A stretch of 64,000 bases of DNA. Source: Novosphingobium album (ex Liu et al. 2023) (GTDB taxonomy: Bacteria; Pseudomonadota; Alphaproteobacteria; Sphingomonadales; Sphingomonadaceae). Of this stretch, positions 1 to 9,448 are shown piece by piece. A program made the translations under genes and the position numbers. The notes beneath the pieces are model-generated. The model had not been told where the DNA came from, searched no databases, and saw only the letters and a list, made by a program, of their open reading frames with translations. Position 1 is the stretch's first letter. Each line of letters begins with the position of its first letter. The DNA lies in assembly GCF_029076845.1 (NCBI RefSeq), contig NZ_JARESE010000015.1, forward strand, positions 62,001-126,000, read 5' to 3'.

Positions 1-78
1 GTCTTCACCATGCTGCTGCCGGGGCTGCTGGCGCTGGCGCGCGTGCTGCTGCCGGCGGCGGACGAAAAGGCGCGCTGA
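1..78 (+). CDS. C-terminal end of an unidentified protein (partial, 5' end outside window)
   Basis: The window opens inside a reading frame that runs 25 codons to a TGA at 76-78. The visible tail is hydrophobic and leucine-rich (LLPGLLALARVLLP) and ends in a charged ADEKAR. This could be the last membrane helix of a transporter or integral membrane protein, but the fragment is too short to name. It is convergent with the disulfide reductase gene, whose stop codon lies 14 bp away. Confidence 0.5.
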   Translation, partial: VFTMLLPGLLALARVLLPAADEKAR

Positions 79-92
79 GCCTTCCGCCGGTT

Positions 93-2156
93 CTACCGCT
101 TCGCCTTGTCCGCCAGCAATCCCGCCGTCAGCACTTGCGGCAACTGTTCGGGCGCGCCGCCGCTGGCCGGGTACCACATGTAAAGCGGCACGCCGGCCGC
201 GCCTTGCGCGGTGAGGTAGCGGGTGATCTCGGGATCGCGGCGCGTCCAGTCGCCGCGCAGCACGATCACGCCGGCTTTGGCGAAAGCCGCGCGGGTTTCC
301 TCACGCTCGATCGCGACTTCCTCGTTGACCTTGCAGGTCAGGCACCAGTCGGCGGTGAACCAGACGAACACCGGCTTGCCGCTGGCGCGCGCATCGGCCA
401 GCGCGGTTTCGCTGAACGGCCTGGCATCGAGCACGCCGGCCGTCGCCGCCGTGGGCGCGCGCACCGTTCCGGGCAGGATCAGCGCCGCGACCGCGCCCAG
501 CAGCGCCAGTTGCAGCACCACCTTGGCCGCCGGCCGCCCCGCGCGCTGGGCTCGGCCGGCTTGCACCAGGATGACCACGAGCATGACCGCAAGGCCGGTC
601 GCGGCAAGCGCGAACTGGTCGCCGGCGGTCCGCCAGGCGAGCCAGGCCAGCGCCAGCGCGGTAAGGGCCATCGGCAGCGCCATCCAGCGGCGGAACACCG
701 TCATCCACGCGCCGGGGCGCGGCAGCCGCCGCCGCAGCGCGGGAACGAAAGCCACCGCGAGGAACGGCAAGGCGATGCCAAGCCCCAGCGCGGCGAACAG
801 CGCGAGCGCCGGCGCCACCGGCAGCAGCAGCGCGGCGCCCATCGCTGTGGCCATGAACGGCCCGGTGCACGGCGTCGCCACGAAGGCGGCGAGCAGCCCG
901 GTGGCGAAGGCCCCTTGCGGCGAGCCTTGCGTGGCGAAGCCGGGCACGGCGAATTCGAAGGCGCCCAGGAAATTCGCGGTGATCCCCACCGCCAGCAGCA
1001 GCAGCGCGACGATCACCACCGGCTCCTGCAACTGGAAGGCCCAGCCCACTTCCTCTCCCGCCGCGCGCAGCGCCAGCAGGCCGCCGCCCAGCGCCAGGCA
1101 GGCGGCGATCACCCCGGCGGCATAGGCCAGCCCCTCGACCCGCGCGTGCGCCTCGCTTTCGCCGGCGCGGGCCAGGCTCAACGCCTTGAGGCTGAGGATC
1201 GGGAAGACGCAGGGCATCACATTGAGGATCAGCCCGCCCAGCAGCGCGCCGAGCAGCAGCAGCGGCAAGGCCGGCAGCTTGGGCGCGCCGCCGCTGGCCA
1301 CCGGGGTGCCGCCGGTGGGCACTGCGCCCGGATGGGCGGCAAAGGCGATGCCGTCGCCCATGTCGTTCAGCCGCAGCACGCCGGAAAGCGCCGGCACCGT
1401 GGGCGCCGCCGCCAGCCTGGGGCGCCGCAGCGTCACGATCAGGAGATCGCCCTTGCGGCGCAAGTCCTGCGGCGCGGCGTAATCGACCAGCTTGTCCTCG
1501 GCGATGAAGACATGCGGATCGGCCAGCGCCACGCTGGCGGGCAGCGGAATGCCCAGGCGGATCGTCTCGCCCGCCAGCGCGAAACGCACCGGCGCGTCGA
1601 GCGGGGCGGGCAGGCGGCGCAGCCATCGGTCGATATCGTGATCGTGCGCGACGGCGGGCGGGCCGGAGGCGACGCGGATCGTCGCGCGCAGTTCGCCGCT
1701 TTCGGGCACGCAGATCTCTTCGGTGCAGGCCAGCCAGCGCGCCTTCAGCACGATCGGCATCGGGCCGGGCGCGGTGTCGGCGGCGATCTCCAGCGGCACG
1801 ACGACGCCATAGGCGCCGTTGTAGACATGGTTCATCAGGCCCGAGACCAGCAGCGTCTCGGGCACCGGATAGCGCGGCTGGCCGATCCGCGCGGCGGCGG
1901 GCGCGGTCCACGCCAGCGTCATGCCAAGGCCCGCGTCGCCGGGATTGAGCCAGTAGCCGTGCCAGCCCTTGGCCGGCGTCATCACGATCACCAGATCAGT
2001 GCGCTGGCCCGGCGCGACGGCGGGGCGCGCGACCAGCCGGGCGGCGATATGCGTCGCTTGCGCCTGGGCCAGCGCCGGTGATGGCGGCACCGCGAGCAGC
2101 AGCGCGGCGAACTGCCACAGCACCGCAACAAGCAGGCGATAGCAGCGCTGTTCCAT
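93..2156 (-). CDS. dsbD: Thiol:disulfide interchange protein DsbD (protein-disulfide reductase)
   Basis: Inner-membrane electron conduit that carries reducing power from cytoplasmic thioredoxin to periplasmic substrates such as DsbC and CcmG. All three family modules are visible in the 687 residues. An N-terminal signal segment is followed by a periplasmic domain with the redox pair CTEEIC. A CcdA-like multi-helix membrane domain carries its two cysteines in MPCVFP and ATPCTGP. A C-terminal thioredoxin domain has the active site WCLTCK. I start at the ATG at 2156 (MEQRCYRLL) because the signal peptide begins there; the 39 upstream in-frame codons are hydrophilic and overlap the divergent gene's leader. 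Length fits a full DsbD with no lesion. Confidence 0.93.
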   Translation of the reverse strand: MEQRCYRLLVAVLWQFAALLLAVPPSPALAQAQATHIAARLVARPAVAPGQRTDLVIVMTPAKGWHGYWLNPGDAGLGMTLAWTAPAAARIGQPRYPVPETLLVSGLMNHVYNGAYGVVVPLEIAADTAPGPMPIVLKARWLACTEEICVPESGELRATIRVASGPPAVAHDHDIDRWLRRLPAPLDAPVRFALAGETIRLGIPLPASVALADPHVFIAEDKLVDYAAPQDLRRKGDLLIVTLRRPRLAAAPTVPALSGVLRLNDMGDGIAFAAHPGAVPTGGTPVASGGAPKLPALPLLLLGALLGGLILNVMPCVFPILSLKALSLARAGESEAHARVEGLAYAAGVIAACLALGGGLLALRAAGEEVGWAFQLQEPVVIVALLLLAVGITANFLGAFEFAVPGFATQGSPQGAFATGLLAAFVATPCTGPFMATAMGAALLLPVAPALALFAALGLGIALPFLAVAFVPALRRRLPRPGAWMTVFRRWMALPMALTALALAWLAWRTAGDQFALAATGLAVMLVVILVQAGRAQRAGRPAAKVVLQLALLGAVAALILPGTVRAPTAATAGVLDARPFSETALADARASGKPVFVWFTADWCLTCKVNEEVAIEREETRAAFAKAGVIVLRGDWTRRDPEITRYLTAQGAAGVPLYMWYPASGGAPEQLPQVLTAGLLADKAKR

Positions 2157-2254
2157 CAAACTCCCGTGTCCGGCGCGGACTTGGCCTTGCACCCGATGCG
2201 CTTTGCGGCCATCGACGCTCTGCCCCGTTCGCGATGACTTTTCAAGGAATCCCC

Positions 2255-3958
2255 ATGCGCCGTTCGATCGCATCGCTTGTTCTGGCCACCGGTCTCGTTC
2301 TGGCCGCTCCCGCCCTGGCCGATGCGCCGCCCGCCGAAACGCTGCCGCCCGCTCCGGCCCCGGCCGCCGCCCCAGTCGCCGCCCCCGTGCCGCAAGGCCA
2401 GCCCCGGCTGGTGCTCGCGATCTCGATCGACCAGTTCTCGGCCGACCTCTTCGCCCAGTATCGCGAACATTTCACCGGCGGCTTCGCCCGGCTGCTGCAA
2501 GGCGCGGTGTTCCCCTCCGGCTTCCAGTCGCACGCCGCCACCGAGACGTGCCCCGGCCATTCCACGCTGCTGACCGGCGTGCATCCGGCGCGCACCGGCA
2601 TCGTCGCCAACGACTGGTTCGTCACCGGCATCGCCCGGGCCGACAAGCAGGTCTATTGCGCCGAGGATGAAACCGATCCGGCCAGCACGTCGGACAGCCC
2701 GGTGGTCTCGCCCCGGCACCTCAAGGCGCCGACGCTGGGTGACCTGATGAAGCAGGCGAACCCGGCGGCGCTGAACGTCGCCGTCTCGGCCAAGGACCGC
2801 GCCGCCGTGATGATGAGCGGGCATGTGGCCGATGCCGCCTACTGGTGGCTGGGCAAGGGCTTCACCACGTACAAGGGCCGGGCGCTGTCGCCTGCCGCGC
2901 AGCGCGAGAACGAGGACGCCGGCAAGCTGATCGCGCAAGGCGCGCCCGAACTGCCCGAGCCGGCCTGGTGCGGCGCGGTCGATCGCGCGCTGCCGCTGGG
3001 CGATTTCAGCATCGGCACTTACCGTTTCCCGCTGGCGCCCGGCGATGCCAAGACGTTCAACCGATCGCCGCGCATGGATGCGGTGACGGGCGATCTGGCC
3101 GTCCGCCTGGTCGACGAGATGGGGCTGGGCCGCGACGCGGTGCCCGATGTCCTGTCGGTGAGCTTTTCGGCGACCGATTATGTCGGCCATGCCTATGGCA
3201 CGCAAGGCGTGGAGATGTGCGTCCAGCTCGCCCAGCTTGATGCCACGCTGGGCCGCCTGTTCGATGCGCTGGACCAGCGCGGGATCGATTACGTCGCGGT
3301 GCTTTCGGCCGATCACGGCGGCACCGACGCGCCCGAGCGGCAGCGGCTGCAAGGCGTGCCCGAGGCGAGCCGGCTGGACCCCGCGCTCGAATCCGGCGCG
3401 CTGTCCGAGGCGGTTTCGCGCCAGACCGGCGTGAAGGCGAAATCGGGCGACTTGTTCTACGGCGCGGGCAGCTCGGGCGATATCTGGCTGGCCGACGGGC
3501 TGAGCCGGCAGGACGCGAAGAAGGCCATCGCCGCGCTCGTCGCGATCCTGCGCGCCAATCCGCAAGTCGCGGCGGTGTTCACGGCCGAGGACATGGCGAA
3601 AGTGGCCGTGCCCACCGGCCATCCGCAGGACTGGACCATGGCCGAGCGGGTGCGCGCGTCCTATGACCCGGAACGCTCCGGGCAAGTGCTGATGATGACG
3701 CGCCGCGGCGTGGTGCCCGGCACCGCGCCGCGCCTGGGCTATACCGCCACCCACGGCAGCCCCTGGGACTATGACCGCCGCGTGCCGATGCTGTTCTGGC
3801 GCAAGGGCATGGCCGGGTTCGAGCAGCCCGCGCCGGTGGAAACCGTGGATATCGCCCCGACGCTGGCGGCGATGATCGGGATTTCCGCGCCGCAGGGCAC
3901 CTGGGATGGACGATGCCTCGACATCGACGGCGGTCCGTCCGATACATGCGGGAAATGA
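2255..3958 (+). CDS. phoK: PhoK-like secreted alkaline phosphatase (type I phosphodiesterase/pyrophosphatase fold)
   Basis: Releases phosphate from phosphomonoesters outside the cytoplasm. The 567-residue protein starts with a signal peptide (MRRSIASLVLATGLVLAAPALA); the start ATG at 2255 follows an AAGGAA box. It aligns motif by motif with Sphingomonas alkaline phosphatase PhoK/SPAP: metal ligand D59, nucleophile candidate T98 in TETCPGH, N119, phosphate-contacting K180 and R182 in SAKDR, then metal ligands D308/H312 (SATDYVGH), D353/H354 (SADHGG) and H500 (TATHGS). The spacing matches the published SPAP residues within 8-10 positions (recalled, not aligned by software). The stop overlaps the next start as ATGA, so the two genes are translationally coupled, although their functions look unrelated. 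No Pho box was evident to me. Confidence 0.85.
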   Translation: MRRSIASLVLATGLVLAAPALADAPPAETLPPAPAPAAAPVAAPVPQGQPRLVLAISIDQFSADLFAQYREHFTGGFARLLQGAVFPSGFQSHAATETCPGHSTLLTGVHPARTGIVANDWFVTGIARADKQVYCAEDETDPASTSDSPVVSPRHLKAPTLGDLMKQANPAALNVAVSAKDRAAVMMSGHVADAAYWWLGKGFTTYKGRALSPAAQRENEDAGKLIAQGAPELPEPAWCGAVDRALPLGDFSIGTYRFPLAPGDAKTFNRSPRMDAVTGDLAVRLVDEMGLGRDAVPDVLSVSFSATDYVGHAYGTQGVEMCVQLAQLDATLGRLFDALDQRGIDYVAVLSADHGGTDAPERQRLQGVPEASRLDPALESGALSEAVSRQTGVKAKSGDLFYGAGSSGDIWLADGLSRQDAKKAIAALVAILRANPQVAAVFTAEDMAKVAVPTGHPQDWTMAERVRASYDPERSGQVLMMTRRGVVPGTAPRLGYTATHGSPWDYDRRVPMLFWRKGMAGFEQPAPVETVDIAPTLAAMIGISAPQGTWDGRCLDIDGGPSDTCGK

Positions 3959-5184
3959 CCGGAAACGACTCAACAGACAAACGCGATCTCGTCATCCTGG
4001 GCGGCGGGCTCGTCGGGATGACGCTGGCGCTGGCGGCGGCGCGGGCCGGGATCACCAGCCATGTGGTGGATCGCGCCGATCCCGCCGAATTGACCGCGGA
4101 AGGCGCGGATGGCCGCGCCTCGGCGATCTCGACTGCGAGCTGGAACCTGTTCGCCAACATCGGGCTGGGCGATCGGCTCGATTCGCTCGGTTGCCCGATC
4201 GAGGCGATCGCCGTTACCGACGGGATGAAGCCGGGCCGGCTCGATTTCCGCCCCAGGGCCGATGAAGGCTCGCTCGGCCGGATGTTCGCCAACCGCGACT
4301 TGCGCCTCGCGCTGTTCGAGGCGGCGCGCGATGAGCCGGCGATCGCCTGGCACACCCGCACCGAGGCGGTGCGGCGCGATCGCGGGCCTTATGGCGTCGC
4401 AGTGGAACTGTCCGACGGGAAAGTGCTGAAGGGCAGCCTGCTGGTCGCCGCCGAAGGGCGCCAGTCGCCCACGCGCGATGAGGCCGGCTTCGCGCTGGCC
4501 CGGTGGGATTACCGGCACCGGGCCATGGTCACGGCGCTCTATCACGAAAAGCCGCATCAGGGCGTGGCCTGGGAGATCTTCTACCCGGCCGGGCCTTTCG
4601 CGCTGCTGCCGCTGCTCGATGCGCCCGACGGGCGCCATCGCAGCGCGCTGGTCTGGACCGTGGCCGAAAAGGACGCGGCCGGCGTGATCAAGCTGCCCGA
4701 CGCGGTGTTCCTGGCCGAAGTCGCCGACAGGATGCACGGCGTGTTTGGCGCGATCGAACTGGCCGCGCCGCGCATGTCCTATCCGTTGCGCTTCCACCAT
4801 TCGGGCAAGCTGATCGGCGAGCGGCTGGCGGTGATCGGCGATGCCGCGCACGGCATGCACCCGATCGCCGGGCAGGGCCTCAACCTGGGGCTGCGCGATG
4901 TCGGCGTGCTGGTGGAAGTGCTGGCCGAAGGGATGCGGCTCGGGCTGGAGCCGGGGGACGCGCAACTGCTGGCGCGTTACGAGAAATGGCGCAGCCTCGA
5001 TACGTTCATGGCCATGTCGGTGACGGACGGGCTCACCCGCCTGTTCGGCATTCCCGGCCGCCTGCCCAGCGCCGCGCGGCGCCTGGGCATGGGCGCGGTG
5101 CAGCGCCTGCCCATGCTCAAGCGCGTCTTCATGAACGAGGCGCGGGGCATGTCCGGCAAACTGCCCGCCCTGCTGCGGGGCTAG
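3955..5184 (+). CDS. UbiH/UbiF/VisC/COQ6-type FAD-dependent monooxygenase
   Basis: Probable ubiquinone-biosynthesis ring hydroxylase acting at the inner membrane. The 409-residue sequence has the N-terminal Rossmann FAD motif GGGLVGMTLALAAARAG, the RASAIS segment typical of UbiH relatives, and the second FAD signature GDAAHGMHPIAGQGLNLG near residue 300. This combination separates ubiquinone hydroxylases from general salicylate-type hydroxylases. Which ring position it hydroxylates (UbiH, UbiF, UbiI or UbiL) cannot be read from the sequence. The chosen ATG overlaps the phosphatase stop as ATGA; an ATG three codons earlier (3946) is possible. Confidence 0.88.
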   Translation: MTGNDSTDKRDLVILGGGLVGMTLALAAARAGITSHVVDRADPAELTAEGADGRASAISTASWNLFANIGLGDRLDSLGCPIEAIAVTDGMKPGRLDFRPRADEGSLGRMFANRDLRLALFEAARDEPAIAWHTRTEAVRRDRGPYGVAVELSDGKVLKGSLLVAAEGRQSPTRDEAGFALARWDYRHRAMVTALYHEKPHQGVAWEIFYPAGPFALLPLLDAPDGRHRSALVWTVAEKDAAGVIKLPDAVFLAEVADRMHGVFGAIELAAPRMSYPLRFHHSGKLIGERLAVIGDAAHGMHPIAGQGLNLGLRDVGVLVEVLAEGMRLGLEPGDAQLLARYEKWRSLDTFMAMSVTDGLTRLFGIPGRLPSAARRLGMGAVQRLPMLKRVFMNEARGMSGKLPALLRG

Positions 5185-5321
5185 GGGTAGCGCCGCTCCG
5201 CCCGCGCGGGTGGGCGTCCGGGCCGGGGCCGATTTGGTTTGACTGGGCCAAGTCCTTGAGGTTCATCAATGATTTCCTGGCCCGGCGGCGGCACGGACCA
5301 AGGCCGAAAGGATAGACAGGC

Positions 5322-5723
5322 ATGACCAGATTTGCAGGCCGGCTTGGCGCCGCGTTGTTGATCGCCGTTGCGGCTTCGGCGGCCGGGGCGCAGCCGGTGG
5401 ACGGTTCGGACGAGACCACGTCGAGCGAGATCACGGTGGAAGCGCCGCGCGCGGTTCCGGCCCCGGCGGAACGCTCCCCCTATTCGGGCGCGCCGATCGT
5501 GACCACCACGGTCAGGATCCAGGTGCTTTACGGCGATCTCGATTTGGCGAAGCCCGAGGATGGCCAGCGGCTGATGACGCGGATCGAGCGCGTGGCCCAC
5601 GATGCCTGCGCCCAGCTTGACCGGCTCTATCCGTTCAGTTCCGATGCGAACTGCGTGGGGGCCGCTGTCGCGAAGAGCACGCCCACGGCCAAGGCGCTGA
5701 TCGCCGCCGCCAGCGCGAAGTGA
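5322..5723 (+). CDS. UrcA family protein (secreted, unknown function)
   Basis: A 133-residue protein with a signal peptide ending near AGAQ and the UrcA core: VRIQVLYGDLDLAKPEDGQRL, then an alpha-helical RIERVAHDAC and a second conserved cysteine in ANCVGAAV. UrcA proteins are small, secreted, common in sphingomonads and Caulobacterales, and have no established function. The segment EITVEAPRA (residues 36-44) just after the signal peptide looks like the TonB box of outer-membrane receptors. The start ATG follows AAAGGA. It stands alone, convergent with hemD, so context gives no hint of role. Confidence 0.82.
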   Translation: MTRFAGRLGAALLIAVAASAAGAQPVDGSDETTSSEITVEAPRAVPAPAERSPYSGAPIVTTTVRIQVLYGDLDLAKPEDGQRLMTRIERVAHDACAQLDRLYPFSSDANCVGAAVAKSTPTAKALIAAASAK

Positions 5724-5771
5724 GGGCGTAAGGAGGAAACAGGGCAGCCGGCTCGGCAGCCCCTTTGCGCC

Positions 5772-7424
5772 TCAGGTCTTCGGCGTGGCGCTGGCTTCCG
5801 GTGTCGGCGTGGCTTGTGCTGGTGGCGTGGGCGCGGCGAGCGGGCTTTCCTGCTGGATGCGGCGGCCAGTGCCATCCTGCAGGCGGCGCGGTTCGAGCAT
5901 CGCGGTGGTTTCGATCAGGTCGAGCGCGTGCTGCACGTCGTCATAGCGGTGCGCGTCGGCGATCCAGTTGTCGGCCGAGCCCGCGCCGGGCAGCCGTTCG
6001 ACCTGGGCGATGGCATCGCCGATGCGGCGCGCGGTGAGCATCATGCGCGCGCGTTCGATCCGGGCCTCGGGGCGCAGCAGCGCGCTCGAATCGCGGCGGA
6101 TGGTGAACATGTTGGCCAGTTGGTGCCGCGCCCGCTGCCACAGGCTGACGTCGTCGGGCGTGCCGGTCAATTCGGGCGAGAGCGCTTCGAGTCGGGCGGT
6201 CAGATCGTCGATCGTCACGGGATTGCGCGCGAATTCGATGATCGTATCGACCGCGCGCGGCTGCGCGTTGGCGAAGCGCAGGCGCAGCTGATCGGCCACA
6301 TAGCTCAGCGGCTCGCCGCGATCGACCATCCGCCGCGTGGCGAAGGCGATCAGCAGCCCTTCGGCGCGCGCGGCATTGCCCGATGCGGCGGTCGTCTGGA
6401 AATCGAGCCGCGACAGGCGATCCTCCAGCATGGCCACGCGCGTTTCGAACGTGCCGAGGTCAGGCGCTGGCGTGGCCGGGGATGGCGCCGGCGCGCTGTT
6501 CGGGCGCGCGTCGGCCATGGGCGAGGCCAGCGCGGCCGGCGTGTCCGCGCGATCGGGGAACAGATCGGCCAGATAGCCCCTCCAGCCCAGCCAGCCGACC
6601 AGCGCCGCGCCCAGCAGGAAAGCCAGCAGCGCCACGGTGAACTGGCGCCCGCCGGATCGGCGCGGCGACGGGGCCGCGGGCGGCAAGGGGAATGGAGCGG
6701 TATCTTCGGGCATCGGGCTCTTGTCGGGAACGGGCTTCCCAAGCATCTCTTGGCACATCTCGCTCGCCAAGGCCAGCAGGGCCGCGTCGCTGGCGGTGGG
6801 CGCCAGATGCAGCGCGGCCCAGCCCTGGCCGGCCCGCTCGGCGACGCGCGGGCCGATCGCCGCGAGCGAGACGCGCGCGCGGGCCACGCCGTTCTCGTCG
6901 CACAGCCGGGTGAAATGCGCCGCCGCCTCGCCCGAATGGAGCAGCACCGCCGCCGGTTCGCGCAACAGCGCCGTAAGCGCTGGGGGCATCGGCTTGGGCT
7001 CGGCGGCGTAGACCTCGCGCGCCATCAGCGTGACGCCTTCGGGTACGATGAGGTCGACATGCTCGCGCCCGGCGATGCGCAGCAGCCGGCGATGCTCGGG
7101 CCGCACCGCGGCCAGCACCTGCTGCAAGCCGCCATCGCCCGAGGCGATGACATCCAGCCCGGCCTCGCGCGCGGCCGATGCCGTCTTGTCGCCCACGGCA
7201 TAGGCCGGCATGGCGTGATAGGCAGCCAGCGCGCCGCCGGCATGGCGCATGGCATTGGCGCTGCCGATCAGCAGCGCGTCGAAATCCTCGCGCGGGGGGG
7301 CGTCCCAGGGCAGGGGGTGGATCGCGAAAAGCGGGAAGACATGCGCGTCAAGGCCGCGTTCGCGCGCCGCCGCCAGAGTCGCGTCGGCGCCGGGCTGCGG
7401 CCGGATGATGATCAGCGGAATCAT
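5772..7424 (-). CDS. hemD: Uroporphyrinogen-III synthase HemD fused to a HemX/mitofilin-like membrane domain
   Basis: Cyclises hydroxymethylbilane to uroporphyrinogen III in haem biosynthesis. Residues 1 to about 230 form the HemD part (opening [13 protein letters not shown]; the internal VGDKTASAA is typical of the family). A basic proline-rich linker then leads to one transmembrane helix ([20 protein letters not shown]). About 260 further residues are alanine/arginine-rich and helical, with a coiled-coil-like [10 protein letters not shown], and resemble HemX or mitofilin-type proteins. The frame is uninterrupted through the junction, so this is one 550-residue polypeptide with an anchored C-terminal half outside the cytoplasm. 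Its ATG overlaps the hemC stop (ATGA), giving a hemC-hemD operon. The HemX-like half has no known catalytic role. Confidence 0.88.
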   Translation of the reverse strand: MIPLIIIRPQPGADATLAAARERGLDAHVFPLFAIHPLPWDAPPREDFDALLIGSANAMRHAGGALAAYHAMPAYAVGDKTASAAREAGLDVIASGDGGLQQVLAAVRPEHRRLLRIAGREHVDLIVPEGVTLMAREVYAAEPKPMPPALTALLREPAAVLLHSGEAAAHFTRLCDENGVARARVSLAAIGPRVAERAGQGWAALHLAPTASDAALLALASEMCQEMLGKPVPDKSPMPEDTAPFPLPPAAPSPRRSGGRQFTVALLAFLLGAALVGWLGWRGYLADLFPDRADTPAALASPMADARPNSAPAPSPATPAPDLGTFETRVAMLEDRLSRLDFQTTAASGNAARAEGLLIAFATRRMVDRGEPLSYVADQLRLRFANAQPRAVDTIIEFARNPVTIDDLTARLEALSPELTGTPDDVSLWQRARHQLANMFTIRRDSSALLRPEARIERARMMLTARRIGDAIAQVERLPGAGSADNWIADAHRYDDVQHALDLIETTAMLEPRRLQDGTGRRIQQESPLAAPTPPAQATPTPEASATPKT

Positions 7425-8368
7425 CCCGCCCCGGCGAAATGATCGGCGATGGCCGGCACCGCGCGGGCCAGCAGATCGGCGGCGAGCGCGGCCGGGCCGG
7501 CGGCGTCGCTGGCGGCAAAGCGCGCGGTCGCTTCGATCCGCTCGGCCCCGTCGGGGCTGAACAGCGCGGCGCGCATGACCAGATCGTCGCCATCGGGCGC
7601 GGTCAGCACCGCCACCGGGCTATGGCAATTGCCGCCCAGCGCGGCGAGCAGGGCGCGCTCGGCCAGCACCGCCGCGCGGCTGGGGCCATGGTCGATCGCG
7701 GCAAGCGCCTCGCGCGTGCGGACATCGTCGCGGCGGCATTCGATCAGGATCGCCGCCTGGCCGGGGGCGGGCAGCCAGTCCTCGGCGGGGAGCGGATGGC
7801 CGGTGCCGGTCTCGCCCAGGCGCTTCAGCCCGGCGGCGGCCAGGAAAGTGGCCTCCGCCTCGCCCGCCGCCAGCCTGGCGAGCCGGGTGGCGACATTGCC
7901 GCGAAAGGTGATGACCGTGCAATCGGGCCGGGCGTGGAGCAGTTGCGCGGCGCGGCGCGGCGCGCTGGTGCCCACGATCGCGCCTTGCGGCAGCGCGGCG
8001 ATCGTCGCGGCGCCCACCAGCACGTCGCGCACATCCTCGCGCGGGAGCACCGCGCCGATGGCGAAGCCCTCGGGCCGGATCGTCTCGACGTCCTTGGCCG
8101 AATGCACCGCGAAGTCGATCTCGCCGGCCAGCAGCCAGGCGTCCAGCTCCTTGGTCCACAGCGCCTTGCCGCCGATTTCGGCCAAGGCACGGTCCTGGAT
8201 GCGATCGCCGCTGGCGGTAACCGCCACGATCTCTATATCGGCCGGGGCGATGGCATGGGCTGTCGCCAGGCGCGCGCGCGCCTCTTCGGCCTGGGCCATG
8301 GCCAGCGGGGACCGGCGGGTGCCCAGTCGGAACCTGGGCCGGGTGCGGGGTTGCGGATCACTGTTCAT
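7421..8368 (-). CDS. hemC: Hydroxymethylbilane synthase (porphobilinogen deaminase)
   Basis: Polymerises four porphobilinogen molecules into hydroxymethylbilane, the substrate of the adjacent HemD. The 315 residues show the family landmarks: [13 protein letters not shown] at the N terminus, [25 protein letters not shown] split over the substrate and cofactor region, [11 protein letters not shown], and the dipyrromethane-cofactor cysteine in ALGGNCHSP. It is divergent from tsaD with only 45 bp between the starts, so both promoters are packed into 8369-8413. The next gene, hemD, begins inside this gene's stop codon, indicating coupled translation. Confidence 0.96.
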   Translation of the reverse strand: MNSDPQPRTRPRFRLGTRRSPLAMAQAEEARARLATAHAIAPADIEIVAVTASGDRIQDRALAEIGGKALWTKELDAWLLAGEIDFAVHSAKDVETIRPEGFAIGAVLPREDVRDVLVGAATIAALPQGAIVGTSAPRRAAQLLHARPDCTVITFRGNVATRLARLAAGEAEATFLAAAGLKRLGETGTGHPLPAEDWLPAPGQAAILIECRRDDVRTREALAAIDHGPSRAAVLAERALLAALGGNCHSPVAVLTAPDGDDLVMRAALFSPDGAERIEATARFAASDAAGPAALAADLLARAVPAIADHFAGAG

Positions 8369-8413
8369 CGGCGGCTTGTGCTACTCGCCAATGTCGTTCA
8401 GGGAAAGGTCGGG

Positions 8414-9448
8414 ATGAGGATAGTCCTTGGCATTGAATCCTCCTGCGATGAGACCGCCGCGGCGCTGGTGACGCAGGATCGCGTCATCCTGGCGCAGCGG
8501 ATCGCCTCGCAGGACCAAGCGCACCGGCCCTATGGCGGGGTCGTGCCCGAAATCGCCGCGCGCGCCCATGCCGAGCGGCTGGCCCCGCTGATCGAGGCGA
8601 CGCTGGCCGACGCGGGCATGACGCTGGCCGATGTCGATGCCGTGGCGGCGACCGCCGGACCGGGGCTGATCGGCGGCGTGATGGTGGGGCTGGTGACGGC
8701 CAAGGCGCTGGCCATGGCCGCCGACAAGCCGCTGATCGCGATCAATCATCTGGAAGGCCACGCGCTGTCGCCGCGCCTTGCCGATGCGGCATTGGCCTAT
8801 CCCTATCTGCTGTTGCTGGTGTCGGGCGGGCATTGCCAGTTGCTGCTGGTCGAAGGCGTGGGGCGGTATCGCCGCCTGGCCACCACGATCGACGATGCGC
8901 TGGGCGAGGCGTTCGACAAGACGGCCAAGCTGCTGGGCCTTGGCTATCCCGGCGGCCCGGCGGTGGAGCGGCTGGCGGCGCAAGGCGATGCCGGGGCCGT
9001 GCCGCTGCCGCGCCCGCTGGTGGGCAGCGCCGAGCCGCATTTCTCCTTCGCCGGCCTCAAGAGCGCGGTGATGCGCGCGAAGCAGGCCGGCGTGCACCAG
9101 AATGCCGATATCGCCGCCGCGTTCCAGCAGGCCGCGATCGATTGCCTGATCGACCGCACGCGGCGCGCGCTGGCCGCCGCCGGCCCGGTCAACGCGCTGG
9201 TCGTCGCGGGCGGGGTGGCGGCCAACACCGCGATCCGCGCCGCGCTCGAAGCGCTGGCGGCCGACCGCGGCCTGCCTTTCGTCGCCCCGCCGCTGGGCCT
9301 GTGCACCGATAACGCCGCGATGATCGCCTGGGCCGGGATCGAGCGTCTGGCGCTGGGCCAGTCCGATCCGCTCGACATCATGGCCCGGCCGCGCTGGCCG
9401 CTCGATCCCGAGGCCGAGGCGGTGCGCGGCGCGGGCGTGAAGGCATGA
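8414..9448 (+). CDS. tsaD: tRNA N6-adenosine threonylcarbamoyltransferase TsaD
   Basis: Transfers the threonylcarbamoyl group to A37 of ANN-decoding tRNAs, with TsaB and TsaE. The sequence opens with the ASKHA-type [13 protein letters not shown]. It carries metal ligands H112 and H116 in HLEGHAL, the LVSGGHC loop, and GGVAAN plus [10 protein letters not shown] in the C-terminal half. Length (344 residues) is normal. I start at the ATG at 8414, preceded by a GGAAAGG box; the open frame extends much farther upstream but only as antisense to hemC. Its last codons overlap the gpsA start (ATGA). Confidence 0.96.
   Translation: MRIVLGIESSCDETAAALVTQDRVILAQRIASQDQAHRPYGGVVPEIAARAHAERLAPLIEATLADAGMTLADVDAVAATAGPGLIGGVMVGLVTAKALAMAADKPLIAINHLEGHALSPRLADAALAYPYLLLLVSGGHCQLLLVEGVGRYRRLATTIDDALGEAFDKTAKLLGLGYPGGPAVERLAAQGDAGAVPLPRPLVGSAEPHFSFAGLKSAVMRAKQAGVHQNADIAAAFQQAAIDCLIDRTRRALAAAGPVNALVVAGGVAANTAIRAALEALAADRGLPFVAPPLGLCTDNAAMIAWAGIERLALGQSDPLDIMARPRWPLDPEAEAVRGAGVKA

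Noticed and set aside
135..2081. Long plus-strand open frame opposite dsbD
   Set aside because: Shadow frame: Gln/Arg/His-rich composition, no domain, while the minus strand encodes an unmistakable DsbD with all three cysteine motifs.
7439..8413. N-terminal extension of tsaD
   Set aside because: It is antisense to hemC; TsaD begins at the ATG at 8414 with the conserved RIVLGIESS and a ribosome site.
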